Origin: JASGDB01 sp049841315
GTDB lineage: Bacteria > Bacteroidota > Bacteroidia > Flavobacteriales > Weeksellaceae
Assembly (NCBI GenBank): GCA_049841315.1
Contig: JASGDB010000068.1
Location: 1 to 64,000 of the forward strand
Reading direction: 5' to 3'
Length of the DNA: 64,000 nt
Below, piece by piece: positions 35,254 through 46,614 of this stretch. Numbering within the stretch: position 1 is the stretch's first letter; each line of letters starts with the position of its first letter. The position numbers were made by a program, and so were the translations under genes. The notes under the pieces are model-generated. The model was not told where the DNA came from. It saw nothing but the letters and a program-made list of their open reading frames with translations, and did no database searches.

Positions 35254-36396
35254 ATGAAATTGAAAAGCCGTCCATTTAGTTTATTAGTTATTCAGCCGAC
35301 GTCATTTTGTAATATCAATTGTGATTATTGCTATTTGAGTACGGCTCATAGAAATAGTAAGGGTATTATGTCACTTGAAATAGTTGAGCAAATTTTTATC
35401 AAACTTTTTGATAATAAATTAGACGAAACTATTAATAATACACTTGTTGTGTGGCATTCGGGAGAACCATTAACTGTTAACATAGAATTTTATAGAAAGA
35501 CAACGGAAATTATAGAGAAGTATCGACCTAAAGATTGGAATATACGACAAGAAATTTTAACAAATGGAATTCTGATAAATGATGAGTGGTGCAATCTGTT
35601 TAAAGAATATGATTATGATGTTGTAGTGAGTTTGGATGGTCCTGATTTCATCCATAATTCAAACCGAAAGTACCGAAACCAGAAAGGAACATTTAATGAA
35701 GTAATGAGAGGAATTCAAATTCTAAGAAATAATCAAATAGACTTTCGTATTCTCTCAACTATTACAGAGTTGTCCCTAAATCATTGTGAAGATTTGTTTC
35801 AGTTCTATAAAGAAGAGGAGTTCAACAAAGTAGGATTGAATTTTGAAGAAAAATCTGCTTATAATTCCGATTCCTCATTATCACATTCCATTTTAAATAA
35901 AATTGAACACTTTATAGATCACTTATACAAATCAACCAAAAATGAAAGCAATATTATTATTCGTGAATTTGAAAGAATGGAAAATTATTTAAAGTTTGGT
36001 GATCTATACGATATAGAATATAATACCACGACGCCTTTATCAAATATTTCGATTGATAGAAAGGGTAATTTTTCTACTTTTTCAGCCGAGCTTTTGGGAA
36101 TGGATCATAATAGATTCGGTGATTTCAGTTTTGGAAATATAATGACAGATGATTTCAAAGACCTTTTAAATAATGAAAATTTTAAACTTGTTTATAATGA
36201 GATTTTAGAGGGAATAAAATTATGTAAAGAAGAATGTGATTATTTTGAAGTTTGTGGCAGTTCCAAACCTGATGCCAAATTATCTTCAAATGGTTGCTCC
36301 CCAAATATGGGATATTTTAATACTACAACATCATTACATTGCTTAATAAATGTAAAAACAATGGCAAATGCATTAATAGAAAATCTCATAGATTAA
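35254..36396 (+). CDS. radical SAM/SPASM peptide maturase (cyclophane-forming type candidate)
   Basis: A 380-residue protein. The 4Fe-4S binding CX3CX2C motif is C19, C23 and C26 in QPTSFCNINCDYCYL, an opening typical of the GrrM/OscB- and XyeB-like maturases. SLDGPDFIHN is a second family signature. The C-terminal Cys cluster (CKEECDYFEVCG ... GCSPN ... LHC) forms the SPASM auxiliary cluster domain. I chose the ATG at 35254; a TTG three codons earlier is possible. It probably cross-links the upstream 39-residue peptide. A terminator hairpin (ACTCTCT/AGAGAGT) follows. Confidence 0.8.
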   Translation: MKLKSRPFSLLVIQPTSFCNINCDYCYLSTAHRNSKGIMSLEIVEQIFIKLFDNKLDETINNTLVVWHSGEPLTVNIEFYRKTTEIIEKYRPKDWNIRQEILTNGILINDEWCNLFKEYDYDVVVSLDGPDFIHNSNRKYRNQKGTFNEVMRGIQILRNNQIDFRILSTITELSLNHCEDLFQFYKEEEFNKVGLNFEEKSAYNSDSSLSHSILNKIEHFIDHLYKSTKNESNIIIREFERMENYLKFGDLYDIEYNTTTPLSNISIDRKGNFSTFSAELLGMDHNRFGDFSFGNIMTDDFKDLLNNENFKLVYNEILEGIKLCKEECDYFEVCGSSKPDAKLSSNGCSPNMGYFNTTTSLHCLINVKTMANALIENLID

Positions 36397-36398
36397 AA

Positions 36399-36421
36399 AA
36401 CTCTCTAGTAAAGAGAGTAAA
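36399..36421. terminator. terminator between maturase and small membrane protein genes
   Basis: ACTCTCT-AGTAA-AGAGAGT hairpin followed by A/T-rich sequence; the flanking genes converge. Confidence 0.6.
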
Positions 36422-36425
36422 ATAA

Positions 36426-36623
36426 TTAAGTTTTGTTCTTTTCATTGTGGGTATTATATTTTTCTGCAATAGCCCAAAGAAGTATTAGAATACAAAACCA
36501 TAATCGAGCGGGATCAATAGCATAGAATCCTACAAGCGGAGTAAAGGAAATAAAAATTCCTGTAAGAATAATTACCAATGCAATAATTAGTAAACGATTT
36601 TTTTTCTTTGTTTTTGATTTCAT
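36426..36623 (-). CDS. small two-helix membrane protein
   Basis: A 65-residue protein with a Lys-rich start, two hydrophobic helices (LLIIALVIILTGIFISF and LWFCILILLWAIA) and a polar tail. No family recognised. Its position next to the RiPP maturase makes an immunity or export role conceivable, but it is on the opposite strand. The gap to 36780 is AT-rich with no other gene. Confidence 0.45.
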   Translation of the reverse strand: MKSKTKKKNRLLIIALVIILTGIFISFTPLVGFYAIDPARLWFCILILLWAIAEKYNTHNEKNKT

Positions 36624-36780
36624 AATAATTTATTTTAGATATTTATCATATTACTGATTTGTGTCAGAAAGTCAATACTTTAAATAGTAACAGCCGTAAA
36701 TTATTTCACCAGATTTCTCCTTGCAATTCTGCTTAAAATCAAGTATCATAGATTGTATTTTATCTCATAGAGATATAACG

Positions 36781-37008
36781 ATGACTACTATTACTATTGA
36801 TACTCCCTTAGAACTGAAAAAGACAAGATTTGCGACACCACTGGAGGCTGCTTATTTTTTGATGAAGTACAAGATAGATGAAGAAGACAAGGAACGAGCA
36901 GGGGAGACACCAAAAAATATATTGGCATACGAAGCCTCTGTTAACGGTCAGAATGAGCAATTTTCTTTATCTCAGGCAAAGACGATCGTATTATGAGATG
37001 TCAGATAA
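36781..37008 (+). CDS. antitoxin of a recoded type II toxin-antitoxin pair
   Basis: A 75-residue protein starting MTTITIDTPLELKKTRFATP, an antitoxin-like N-terminal strand and helix. Under the standard code it ends at TGA (36994-36996); under code 25 it reads through that Gly to TAA at 37006-37008. The toxin start codon (36993) lies inside its 3' end, the usual overlap for such pairs. Confidence 0.6.
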
Positions 37009-37259
37009 GTATAGAAAAGCCTGTTATTAAATTTTTGAAATCACATAAGGATATTGCAGAAAGATTTTTTGAGAAAATGCTCTGTATGGAAGCAGATTTG
37101 TATGACAGCACTCTTGATATCAAGAGATTACAATGAACAAGAGACAGGTATAGACTGAGGATTAGTAAATATAGATTTTTATTTCGCAAAAGTGATGAGA
37201 ATAGAATAATCATCTATTTTTATGATGCTGACAGTAGATGAGACATTTACAAAAAGTAA
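36993..37259 (+). CDS. RelE/ParE-like toxin with two in-frame UGA codons (code 25 gene)
   Basis: With UGA as Gly this is an 88-residue RelE-superfamily toxin: LDIKRLQ(G)TRDRYRLRIS, then KYRFLFR, then YFYDADSR(G)DIYKK. Both UGA positions are the glycines conserved in family members (the LxG before RYRLR and the RGDIYK at the end). The standard code stops it at codon 48, before the catalytic core. Family toxins cut mRNA on the ribosome or poison gyrase. In a standard-code host it would be a harmless fragment. Confidence 0.75.
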
Positions 37260-37433
37260 AACTCAATACAATCAATAAATACCATATCATAAAAATCCTA
37301 AACCGCAACCCAAAATCAGTCAGAAATTTTCTCTTGTGTTGTCAAATAGTAATAATTTGTTAGAATAAGAGCAAAGGAATACTTTTGTCTTCGGGACATA
37401 CCCCTTTGTTCTTTATTCTTATATACCCACACG

Positions 37434-39899
37434 ATGAAACCAAACAAATTCTTTAGCTCAAAACAATCTGCTCTTGCACTTGGACTTACCCTAGTAGTAA
37501 GTGCATTATTTGCCTGAGTTTCTTCTTATGCACAGAATCTTCAGATCAATACCAATGGTCTGGCAAACAACCGTATCACAATTAAGCAGATTTATCTTTC
37601 TCCAACAGGAAGTGCAGCTGAAATAGTTGATGGAGCAACTATTTTCCTTGATGGAATGAGTGGATCCATCAATGCTAATAGTGCCACACTGCGTGATGAT
37701 ATCACTATTATTGCTAAAGGTAAAGAATGTAGTGAAAGATTAGAAAAATACAGACAACAAATTGAAAAAGAAGGAGGATCGGTAGACAATATCAGTAACA
37801 ACTGTATCCTTTACATCGACCAAGAAGGGAAAGTTCACGTTACGGCTTCTTTGGATGAACGATTAAATGATACTACGAATAGTGATGTCTTTAAAAGAAA
37901 TGCTTCTAATCCCAGTGATAGTTATTTTGCTAGAGAAAACGGAGAACCAAGTACGGTAAATAGTAATAATTTTCTAAGAATTGGGGCAACAGAACTAAAT
38001 AATACAACTGCTTCAAAATGAGATGCAGCTATGGTCGTTGCGGGAGCTATCGAATCTCGTGGAGGTACTTATATTAAAAAATCTAACAATGCAGATAAAA
38101 GTAATGAAGGAGCTAACCTTAATGTTAGATTAGATAATAATTATACAGCATTAGATAATAGAGTTGAAAATGGAAATATCTATTTTGAATCAGAAAAAAA
38201 AGGTAGTTTGGGTGCTTCTCAAGATACATCATTCATTTTCAGTAACAAATCTTCAAGTAATACTGCTAAACTAGGTATCAACAGTAAATCTGATCCGCAA
38301 GGAACTTTCCATATGGCTGACGGTACTGCTGTATTCGGTAATTTAGCACATAGATATCCTTGTACTTGACCATCAGGAGAACCTGCATCTTGTACGACCC
38401 CTAATACACTCACTATGTTTGTTGATACTGATACTCAGAAAGTAGGTGTCAATACAAGTAAACCTATCGCTACTTTGCATGTAGATGGTAATGGTAGTCC
38501 TGCTACATTATTTGTAGGACCTACTCCTGGATGTTTCATCGCTGATACGTTAGTCACTATGGCTGATGGTAGTCAGAAGAATATCCAAGATATCGTTGTC
38601 GGAGATAAACTAAAAGCTGTCGATGGTGTAAATACTGTCCAATCACTTCTTCGTCCTATCTTAGGAGACCAACCAGTCTATGCAGTGAATGGAGAAGAAG
38701 CATTCTTTACTGCTAATCATCCATTCCTTACCACTGATGGTTGGAAATCTCTCGATCCTGAAACTACAAAAAAAGAAATTCCTGACCTAGAAGTAAGTCT
38801 ACTTCAAGTCGGTGATATCCTTATCAAAGATGGTCAACAAGTTGCTATCCGCTCTATCGAATCACAACAAGCATCTGCTGATACACAGTTGTATAACTTT
38901 GCACTTGACGGAGATCATACCTACTATGCCAATGATTACGCAGTACATAACAAAATAGACTGTAGTGTAACAGATTGTACAGGATTATATGGAGGTACTC
39001 TCTATGCCAATGATGGTACAAAAAGAGTGGGTATCGGAACCAGAAGTCCAGAATACAATCTTGATGTTCACGGAACTTCGAGAGTAACATCAGAATTTAT
39101 CGTACAAGGGAATAACCCAAACTTAATTCTTACTCCAGATGAGGTCATAGGAGAACTTGGAGGAAGAGTTGCTGCTACGAGGGCTGAAAGATCTGAAGGA
39201 TCTGAAGGAATTGCTAGAGAAATAGGTGGAATTGATGATGAAATTTTACCACGAGATCCACCTATTATTGTCGAACCAGGTGAACCTTGTGGAATCAGAT
39301 GATGTATGGAAGTAAGAGAAAGACCTTTCTTCTCAGCTGATGGTAATAGAAATGTTGTAAACATTAGAAAAAACTCAACAGAGAGAAATCAAAATGTACT
39401 GAATGTCTATGGAGACACGACTCTTCAAGGTACAGTAAAAGCTACAAGTTATATGACAGTAGGATATCCTACAAGCTTTAGACCAAATTCTACTGATAAA
39501 CTCTTTGTAGATGGTAGTACAAGAGCAAACGCTTACTACTACAACTCAGATGCGAGATATAAGGCAAATATTGCTCTTCTTGAAACTCCACTTGAAAAAG
39601 TACTTTCTCTCCACGGATATAGTTATTACAACAAACTTTCTGAAAAGAATGATATCGGAGTAATCGCACAAGAAGTAGAGAAAGCATTCCCAGAACTTGT
39701 ACAGACAGATAGTGAAGGATACAAATCAGTATCATATGGAAATCTTGTAGCTCCAATCATCGAAGCTATCAGAGAACTTTCAAACAAAATCGATGCTCTG
39801 ACCGTGTCAGTAAACAACTTGTTTGACAAGTATGCAGACCAACAAGCTCAGATTAGTTCTCTTGAAGCGAGACTACAAGCACTTGAAGCTAACAAATAA
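37434..39899 (+). CDS. secreted Hint-domain and S74-chaperone protein (code 25 gene)
   Basis: The open frame holds 821 residues with UGA at 37515, 38019, 38367 and 39300 and no TAA/TAG before 39897. A signal peptide (KFFSSKQSALALGLTLVVSA) leads to an unrecognised, repeat-like N-terminal half. Residues 367-506 form a Hint (hedgehog/intein) domain: CFIADTLVTMADGSQ, TANHPFLTTDGW and terminal YYANDYAVHN. Residues ~705-800 are a Peptidase_S74 intramolecular chaperone, with the SDARYKANI cleavage motif. A coiled-coil end follows. The plan suggests a trimeric fibre that self-processes on the cell surface. The signal peptide itself needs UGA=Gly (LFA(G)VSSYA). Confidence 0.85.
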
Positions 39900-39954
39900 T
39901 CACACACAAGTAGATTATCTTCATTTTCCTATTTTATCTTCACCACACACCCTA

Positions 39955-42900
39955 ATGAAAAAACTTTTATTTACAATGTTCTATGCGGTAGTTGCCTTGC
40001 TTGGAGTAGGAGTTTTCTCCCTAAGTAGTCAGTCTTATGCTCAGGGCTTACCAAAAATTGATTGGAATTGAAATCGTTTCAATTGGCAGGTTTGATCTAA
40101 TATAACTCCATATAGAGCTTACTTTGGCACCAATACTCCTGGTGTAGCTTGGCAATGTGGAGCAAGTGCTTTCGAGAACTGATTACCAAAAATAGGAGCT
40201 AATTTTAACTCTTCGCAAAATAGCAATATTTGAACATATACAGATTGTATCTGATTTTGGAATGGTAATTCTCCAGTCAATGCTTATGTTCCACATCCAG
40301 ATACTGGAGTCTGGTATCTCGTAACATTTAGCTCTGACGGTGTAGTGCAAAGTGTAGCACCAGCTATTATTAGCTATCAGCATAAAGCCACTCCTGCAAA
40401 TGCTACTGCCCCAGGAATTATCACTACCAGACAAGTCATTGCACCACTATATGAAGAAGGTATTCCTTATATAAACGTCTGTCAATGAGAGCATCATCCA
40501 TTTCCTATGACACATGCAGCTCATCATTGTGTAGACTGATGAGTAAATGGAACATGGATAAGTGATAATCAAACTTTTACATGTTCACCATATAAAGCAT
40601 GAATTTCATCGTTTCATGATACAAATTTTGGAAGATGATCTCATATGACAGCTTTATTTAACTATAATAATGAACGAAGTGCATGTGTACCACAAAATAG
40701 TTATCCAGATGGTGCAATGTGTGGAACAGCTCATGGACAGACTCTTTCATCTGCTCCTACTACAGATTTATGTGAATTGTGAAATATTGCATCATTAGTA
40801 TCAGGCACTGGTCCTTGGAATTGGTCTTGTACTGGAGGTGATGGTAGTATAGCACAATGTAGTGCCAATAGTAGTAACACAAACTCATGTGTACAATGAG
40901 CTTCTTGTACTAATGATAGCCAATGTAGAACAGGAACTTGTGGACCTGTTGCGGGTTCATATGCTATGCCATGAGGAGTTTCTCCTTCAGCATGGAATTC
41001 TAGTCACCCAGGATGGAATACGATGTGTGGTTGGGAAGTAGCTGTATCTTCATCTACTCCAAATCCTACTAATGTACCTCCACATATAGGTTGTGCAGTA
41101 TTACATCAAGATACTGAAAATCCAGGACCATGAATGAAATATATTGTACAAACTGACTACTGTAGAAATGTTGATCCTAGCCTTATACAATGTGGATGGG
41201 TAACAACACCTCAAGTATGTAGTTGTGAACTTGATCCTTTATGATTTCCATGACAATGTGGAACTGCGAATGGACAAACACTTACATCTGCTCCTAGTAC
41301 TCCAGCTCAGCTTTGTGGAAGAGGAAATACAGCCTCTCCAGTTACAGGAATTTGACCATGGTCTTGGCAATGTACAGGTACAGACAATACTGTAGCACAA
41401 TGTAATGCCAATATCGCTGTCAGTCCAACAAACGGAGTTTGTGGAACAGCAAATGGTGGATCATATCCAGCAGCTCCTACTACAAACCTCTGTACTTCTG
41501 GTACAGCAAGTACTGTATCAGGTACTTGACCATGGTCTTGGACGTGTAATGGATCTAATGGTGGTTCTAATGCTTCTTGTTCTGCAAACAGAGCACCAAT
41601 TCACGCTATGTGTGGAACAGCTCATGGTGTAAATACTTCTTCTGCTCCTACTGGTTCAAGTCTCTGTCAAGTGGGACTACCACTTCCAGTATCTTGACCA
41701 AGTGGAAACCCTGCTGTCTTTAGCTGGACTTGTATGGGACAGTATGGAGGAAATAATGCTTCTTGTTCTGCACCCTATCAAGGTACTGCTTGTGTCAGTT
41801 ATGATCCTACAGGTATTCATGCTGGACTTGATGTAAGTATTACTCCAAATGACAATATTAAAGCAGTATTCCTCAATCATGATGATAATAAAATTGAGGA
41901 AGGAATAGCATATACTACCAGTGGATCTTATAGTTTTACGGGTTCTATATCTGCTACTCAAAATCTGAAAGTAACTATTACAAATTTGGCAACATTTTCG
42001 CAACCTATCAGTAATGGTCAATTTATCCAATTTAGAGAAATCAATTCAGATCTTACCGCAGGTAAATTCTATGGAAATCTTGTAAACTGGAATTTTATCA
42101 ATCCGCTTTCATTATCTCACAATCGACAATTTGCAAATAATGGAATGCAGGTAGATGCAGCTGATTTGAACCGATGATGGGTTTATCCTATGAATATAGC
42201 ATCACAATTTGTAGCATGGAATAAAGCAACAAGAGGATTTCAAGTAAACTTCCAAGTATGTCCTACCACTGTACCACCTACTACAAGAAATGCTTCTTGT
42301 ACTACTATACCAGCTCATGCTGTCTATAATTCAGTGAGTTCAATTGCACAAACTCGAACAGCTCCAAGCTGACCATGGACACCAAGTAATATATCTGTGT
42401 ATAATACTGTAGCTTCTACAACAGAATGTAGATTCGTGTGTGAAAGTGGATATACTTGGAATGGAAGTGCTTGTGTCGCCAATACTCAAACAGTTTCTTG
42501 TCCGACTCTTACGGTAGCTAATGCAACCAGTAATGGTGCAACATCATGGACACAAACACGAAATAATGTAAGCGGATGGAATCCTCACTATAACTGGCTT
42601 CATACAACTACTCCTGGTATCTGTACATTCCAATGTAATAGCGGATACTTACGAAATGGAGTTGCGTGTATGGATGATGTTATCTATTCTTGGGAAGTGT
42701 GATGATGGTCTTGAGCTTGTCCTGCTACACAACAAACTCGTACAGTAGTTTGTACAACCCAATATGGAAATACTGTGGCTGATAGTTATTGTACCACTCC
42801 TAAACCTGCTACTACTCAACCACTGACTTGTAATAATAGTTGTGGTGGATATAGTCATGTATATGCTAGACTTATAAATGAAACTCAAACTAAAGATGTT

Positions 42901-43680
42901 ACTACTCCAGGATTATGTGGTTTTGGAGACCAGTTTGACCGTGAATATACATGTACTTATAATCTTTACCAAGATGTAGCTGGGACAATACCAGCAAATG
43001 TTATCAATCTAGGTTTCTATACTATCAATCCTGGTTATCCAGCTCAATTACATGGGCAAATAAATGGTACTTCTGTACAATTCCCATGTAGAGCTGATGT
43101 TCAAGCTGATTATCCTCCAGGAGCATGTGGTGTATCAGAAGATTGGGAAGCCTATATGACTAATAGTAGTTGTATAACTGTAATTAATTCCTCAACACCA
43201 ACCTATTCTTGGGAAACCTGATCTTGGAGTGGAGCATGTCCTGCGACACAGCAAACCCGTACAGTAGTTTGTAAGGATAATAATGGCAATACAGTAGCTG
43301 ACAGTTATTGTCCATCTCCTAAACCTGCTATTTCTCAACCAATAAGTTGTCCAGTAGTAAATGGGGCATGTAGAATATATAATAATCCGCCAAGTTTCCA
43401 AGTAGGATGGCAATGACATAACTGATATGTTTTAAAGACAGTAGAATGATATAGTGTACAGCCAGCTACCAATACTGCAACAGCATGTACTGCTGGTAGT
43501 TATCTCGATGTATGGGATAATGATTGGAATGATTCTGATGAAAGTACTTGGTGATGAGATTGGAGATGGAAATGTACAGGCTCTAATGGTTGATCGACTG
43601 CCGATTGTACTGCTCCTAAACCTTATCAAACTGGAATATCATGTGATAGTTATACGGAATATCAAGGTTGATGTCGCTAA
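39955..43680 (+). CDS. large Cys-rich secreted protein with TSP1-like repeats (code 25 gene)
   Basis: The frame is 1241 residues with about thirty in-frame UGA codons and no TAA/TAG until 43680. A signal peptide is present (KKLLFTMFYAVVALLGVGV). The middle has repeats of the form CGTAxG...SAPTxxLC...PWSWxC. The C-terminal part has thrombospondin type 1-like units (SWEV(GG)WS(G)ACPATQQTRTVVC and SWET(G)SWS(G)ACPATQQTRTVVC). UGA falls on the expected Gly of each unit. It is 55 bases downstream of the Hint/S74 gene and probably co-expressed. A cell-surface adhesin or attachment role is inferred. Confidence 0.8.
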
Positions 43681-43730
43681 TTCTTTAATATATTTGTTTC
43701 GTATTGAATCTGTTACCATAATTTTTATAA

Positions 43731-43766
43731 AAAGACTGTCTTCGTATCGAAAGGCAGTCTCTTTTA
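43731..43766 (+). terminator. terminator after the Cys-rich protein gene
   Basis: AGACTG (43733-43738) pairs with CAGTCT (43755-43760) with an inner TCG/CGA pairing, followed by CTTTT. Confidence 0.6.
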
Positions 43767-43784
43767 CTATTTATCAATACTACT

Positions 43785-44492
43785 ATGATCAAGGAATTAG
43801 AACAATTTATTATACTAAAATCATGAACAATACCATGATATCTATGATCTATACTTATAGGTAGTGAAGCGACAGCTTATGCAACTGAACATTCTGATAT
43901 AGATATCCATGTTTTTGTAGACCAAACGCAAAAAAGATGAAGTATCTGATGAGAAACACTTAATAATCGTCCTATAAATATCAATATATATCCAATAGAT
44001 ATGGCATTACAGAGAATTGAAAGAGTAGCAAAATCATGATCTCGCATATGTAAAAGAATGTATGGAATACAATGAGTTATTATTGATGATCCTTATATGA
44101 TAGTCTCAAACATCAAACAAACAGCAAATGATACTTTCATTGATAAATGATACTCAGAACAAGATCTCAGATTCATTATTTGAGGTTTTCATGAGTTTCA
44201 ACCTATGATCAATAGACTTAATCCATATGCACTTGAGAAACTTCTTTTTCATATTTTTGAGAAATTTAGCTTTGCTATAGGATTTGATCATTATGATAAT
44301 TTTGATATTTCTTTTTGGAAAATTGCTGAACGTTTATTTCATGATGATGACTATGCACTTAATCATCGAGGTATGATATATCCAGACAAAGAGTTTCTCC
44401 AACTTCGAGAAAAAGCTCATAAAGAAAAAAATAGTAAAGACATAGAAACATTGATGAATTATAGTTCAGAAAAATTAATTTCTTTATTGTAA
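43785..44492 (+). CDS. nucleotidyltransferase-domain protein (code 25 gene)
   Basis: A 235-residue protein with about ten in-frame UGA codons. The polymerase-beta-type motif is visible as L(G)SILIGSEATAYATEHSDIDIHVFV (the GS plus DID metal ligands); one of the UGA codons precedes it. The C-terminal half is helical (HEFQPMINRLNPYALEKLLF). The standard code leaves only a C-terminal 95-residue frame open. Substrate unknown; kanamycin-type or MNT-type transferases are possible. Confidence 0.72.
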
Positions 44493-44517
44493 AAATCCCC
44501 AATGGGGATTTTTTTAA
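44493..44517 (+). terminator. terminator after the recoded nucleotidyltransferase gene
   Basis: AAAATCCCC-AA-TGGGGATTTTTTT hairpin with T run directly after the stop codon. Confidence 0.75.
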
Positions 44518-44562
44518 TGTTCTAAAAGACAAAGAAAGTCTTGCTATTGGGATAGCATATTC

Positions 44563-46344
44563 TTATACTGATGGTATTTCTTGCAGTTTATAAATCATAT
44601 TGATGTATTTACTTTGAGCAAGAAAGATGTCTATAAAGGATTGAATATCCTTTTTTAAAGGTCTATTTTGGTTCGGAACATTTTCCGCCGTTTCCGTATA
44701 GGGGGAATGAAGTACTCTCAGTAGAGAGAAAGGATAGTATAGACCTGTGGTATCGTTGGTTTGGTATCACAGATTTTTTTTATACTCAATTTTTCAGGCG
44801 AACCAAACCATAATGAGTAACTGCCTTATCTCGTATTTGCTTTTTTTTCGCAATTCAACAGGGTCTGAAAAAAGTAAATCTAACTGAGAAAGTGCCTTTT
44901 TCAGGTTGTCTTCGGCATTTTCTTTTTGTTTCATACTGCTTTTAAGTTCCTCACGAGTGGTTTCGAGTTTCGACCATTCTTCTTCCAGTTTTTTAATCAG
45001 TCATTCATTGCTGACTTTGAATATTTTTTCTTCTATCTGTTCCATTTTGTTTTGTATTTCAATCAGTTTTATCGGAATTTGGGACACAGAATTAAGATGT
45101 CATTCTCTTCATTCTTCCCATACTTCCAGCATTTTGTTTTTCAGAATGGTAAGATATTCCTGCGGAGTTTTCATCTGGTCGATTAAATCTTCAAACTCGT
45201 GTTCCATTATTTCTTTACGGATGTTCATTCTGTTGCTACAATATTTGTTTCCGCAGGTATAGTAATGATATATTCCTCCATTTCCTTTGGAAGCATAACA
45301 ACCCAATTTTCTTCCACATTCTGTGCAGGTAACGAGTGCTTTTAAAGGGTGCAGTTCCAGTTTGGCATCAAGATTCGGAGACCTTTTTCTTATTGATTTA
45401 TTTTTTTCTCTTTCTAAAATTCTTTCCACGACATCTAATGAAACCAGAGCATCCTGTTTTCAAGGTATCGGTGTTTCGATTCCCCATTCCGGATAATAAA
45501 TATATCCTGCATAAAAATGTAGTCTGTAATCCGCAAATACTTTTTCAATAAAAGTAAAATGCAATTTACCACTTGACTGGCTGGTTTGCAGTCATTTCTC
45601 AACCCGAAAATTATAGAGTTGTGATTTCGAGAACTCGGGATGATAGGCATACTTTTCCAATCATTCCCTGATAATGGGTCACTTAATAGAGTCGATACGG
45701 TCAACATATCATTTTCCCACCTTATTTTTTTCTCTGATGTACCCGACAGGAGGATTACCGAATGGTCGTCCTCCATTTTTCATACTGCTCAGCTTTCCGT
45801 TCATTGTTCTTCTTAAAATTTTCCTTCTCTCAAATCCCGCAATGGCATATTGGATGGTGTATAAAAATTTTCCTTCGTCCGTTTCTGTATCTCTTCTGTT
45901 ATTGGCAGTAACGATTTTTACTCATTGGGCTTCAATTTCCTGTTCCAGAGTAAGGGCTTCCGCAATATCATCGGGTCTTGCGATACGATCGGGGTCGGTT
46001 ACAACAAAATAGTGAATCTTCGTATATTTTTTGTTTTCTGTAGCTAAAAAACTGATAGCTTCATTCATTGCTTTACGATCCATATATTTTCCGCTTACTC
46101 CTTCTTCTCTGAACACTTTGACCACTTCGATTTCCAGTCAAGGTTGCTTTTCGCATCGGTCTCTGCAAATGGTTTCCTGCGATTCCAGTCCGTGTCCGTT
46201 GACAACCTGCCCATCGGAAGACACCCTTGTGTAGATGACGGCTTTCAGTTTGTTGGTTCAGAATTTTTCTTCATCGGTCTTTGTTTTTACGAAGTAACTC
46301 GCTTTTTGCAGTTTTCGTTTTTTCTTTGTTTTGGTTGTAGCCAT
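44563..46344 (-). CDS. large serine recombinase with thirteen in-frame UGA codons (code 25 gene)
   Basis: A 593-residue recombinase. The resolvase domain has IYTRVSSDGQVVNGHGLESQ with the catalytic Ser. FVVTDPDRIARP follows, then a recombinase domain (FGNPPVGYI), a zinc ribbon (CTECGRKLGCYASKG ... YYTCGNKYC), a coiled coil, and a typical tail IMVWFA(G)KIEYKKNL. All thirteen UGA codons read sensibly as Gly. Standard-code reading breaks it into many pieces. It is a distant homolog of the recombinase at 19649-21175. The gene fills what looked like a structured intergenic RNA near 44.66-44.75 kb. Confidence 0.87.
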
Positions 46345-46420
46345 TTTGATGGTATTACAAAATAAACTGATGTATATGAATAAGTCCGGAGATTATACCT
46401 ATTTTAGGTCTGATAATCAA

Positions 46421-46447
46421 TAAAAAAAGAGAGTTTACAGACTCTCT
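46421..46447 (-). terminator. terminator of the small gene at 46435
   Basis: On the minus strand AGAGAGT-CTGTAA-ACTCTCT is followed by a T run; the TAA stop is in the loop. Confidence 0.7.
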
Positions 46448-46587
46448 TTCTCAACATTTTTAATAATTGCTCTTACAAGAAGCCTGAAGGTATGAAGCAG
46501 TTGTGCAATACTTTCGTCAGGAACAGTATCGTATGTTTTCCCAAGTATTGCTCTTGTTTCCGCAATTTCGTCTTTTAATGATTTCAT
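46435..46587 (-). CDS. small helical protein
   Basis: A 50-residue protein, MKSLKDEIAETRAILGKTYD at the start, amphipathic and charged. Its stop codon lies in the loop of a terminator hairpin, supporting the gene call. Function unknown; it follows the Dam gene on the same strand by 27 bases. Confidence 0.5.
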   Translation of the reverse strand: MKSLKDEIAETRAILGKTYDTVPDESIAQLLHTFRLLVRAIIKNVEKESL

Positions 46588-46614
46588 TTTTGTTTTTTTA
46601 GGAGATAAAGTCAT

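Noticed and set aside
37434..44492. Many broken genes, read as pseudogenes.
   Set aside because: The only internal stops are TGA; frames of 821, 1241 and 235 codons have no TAA, TAG or frameshift, which random decay would not give.
44656..44745. Apparent structured RNA: AGGTCTAT/ATAGACCT closing stem with an inner CTCTC/GAGAG hairpin.
   Set aside because: Under code 25 the region is the C-terminal coding part of the minus-strand serine recombinase, in frame and matching the usual family tail.
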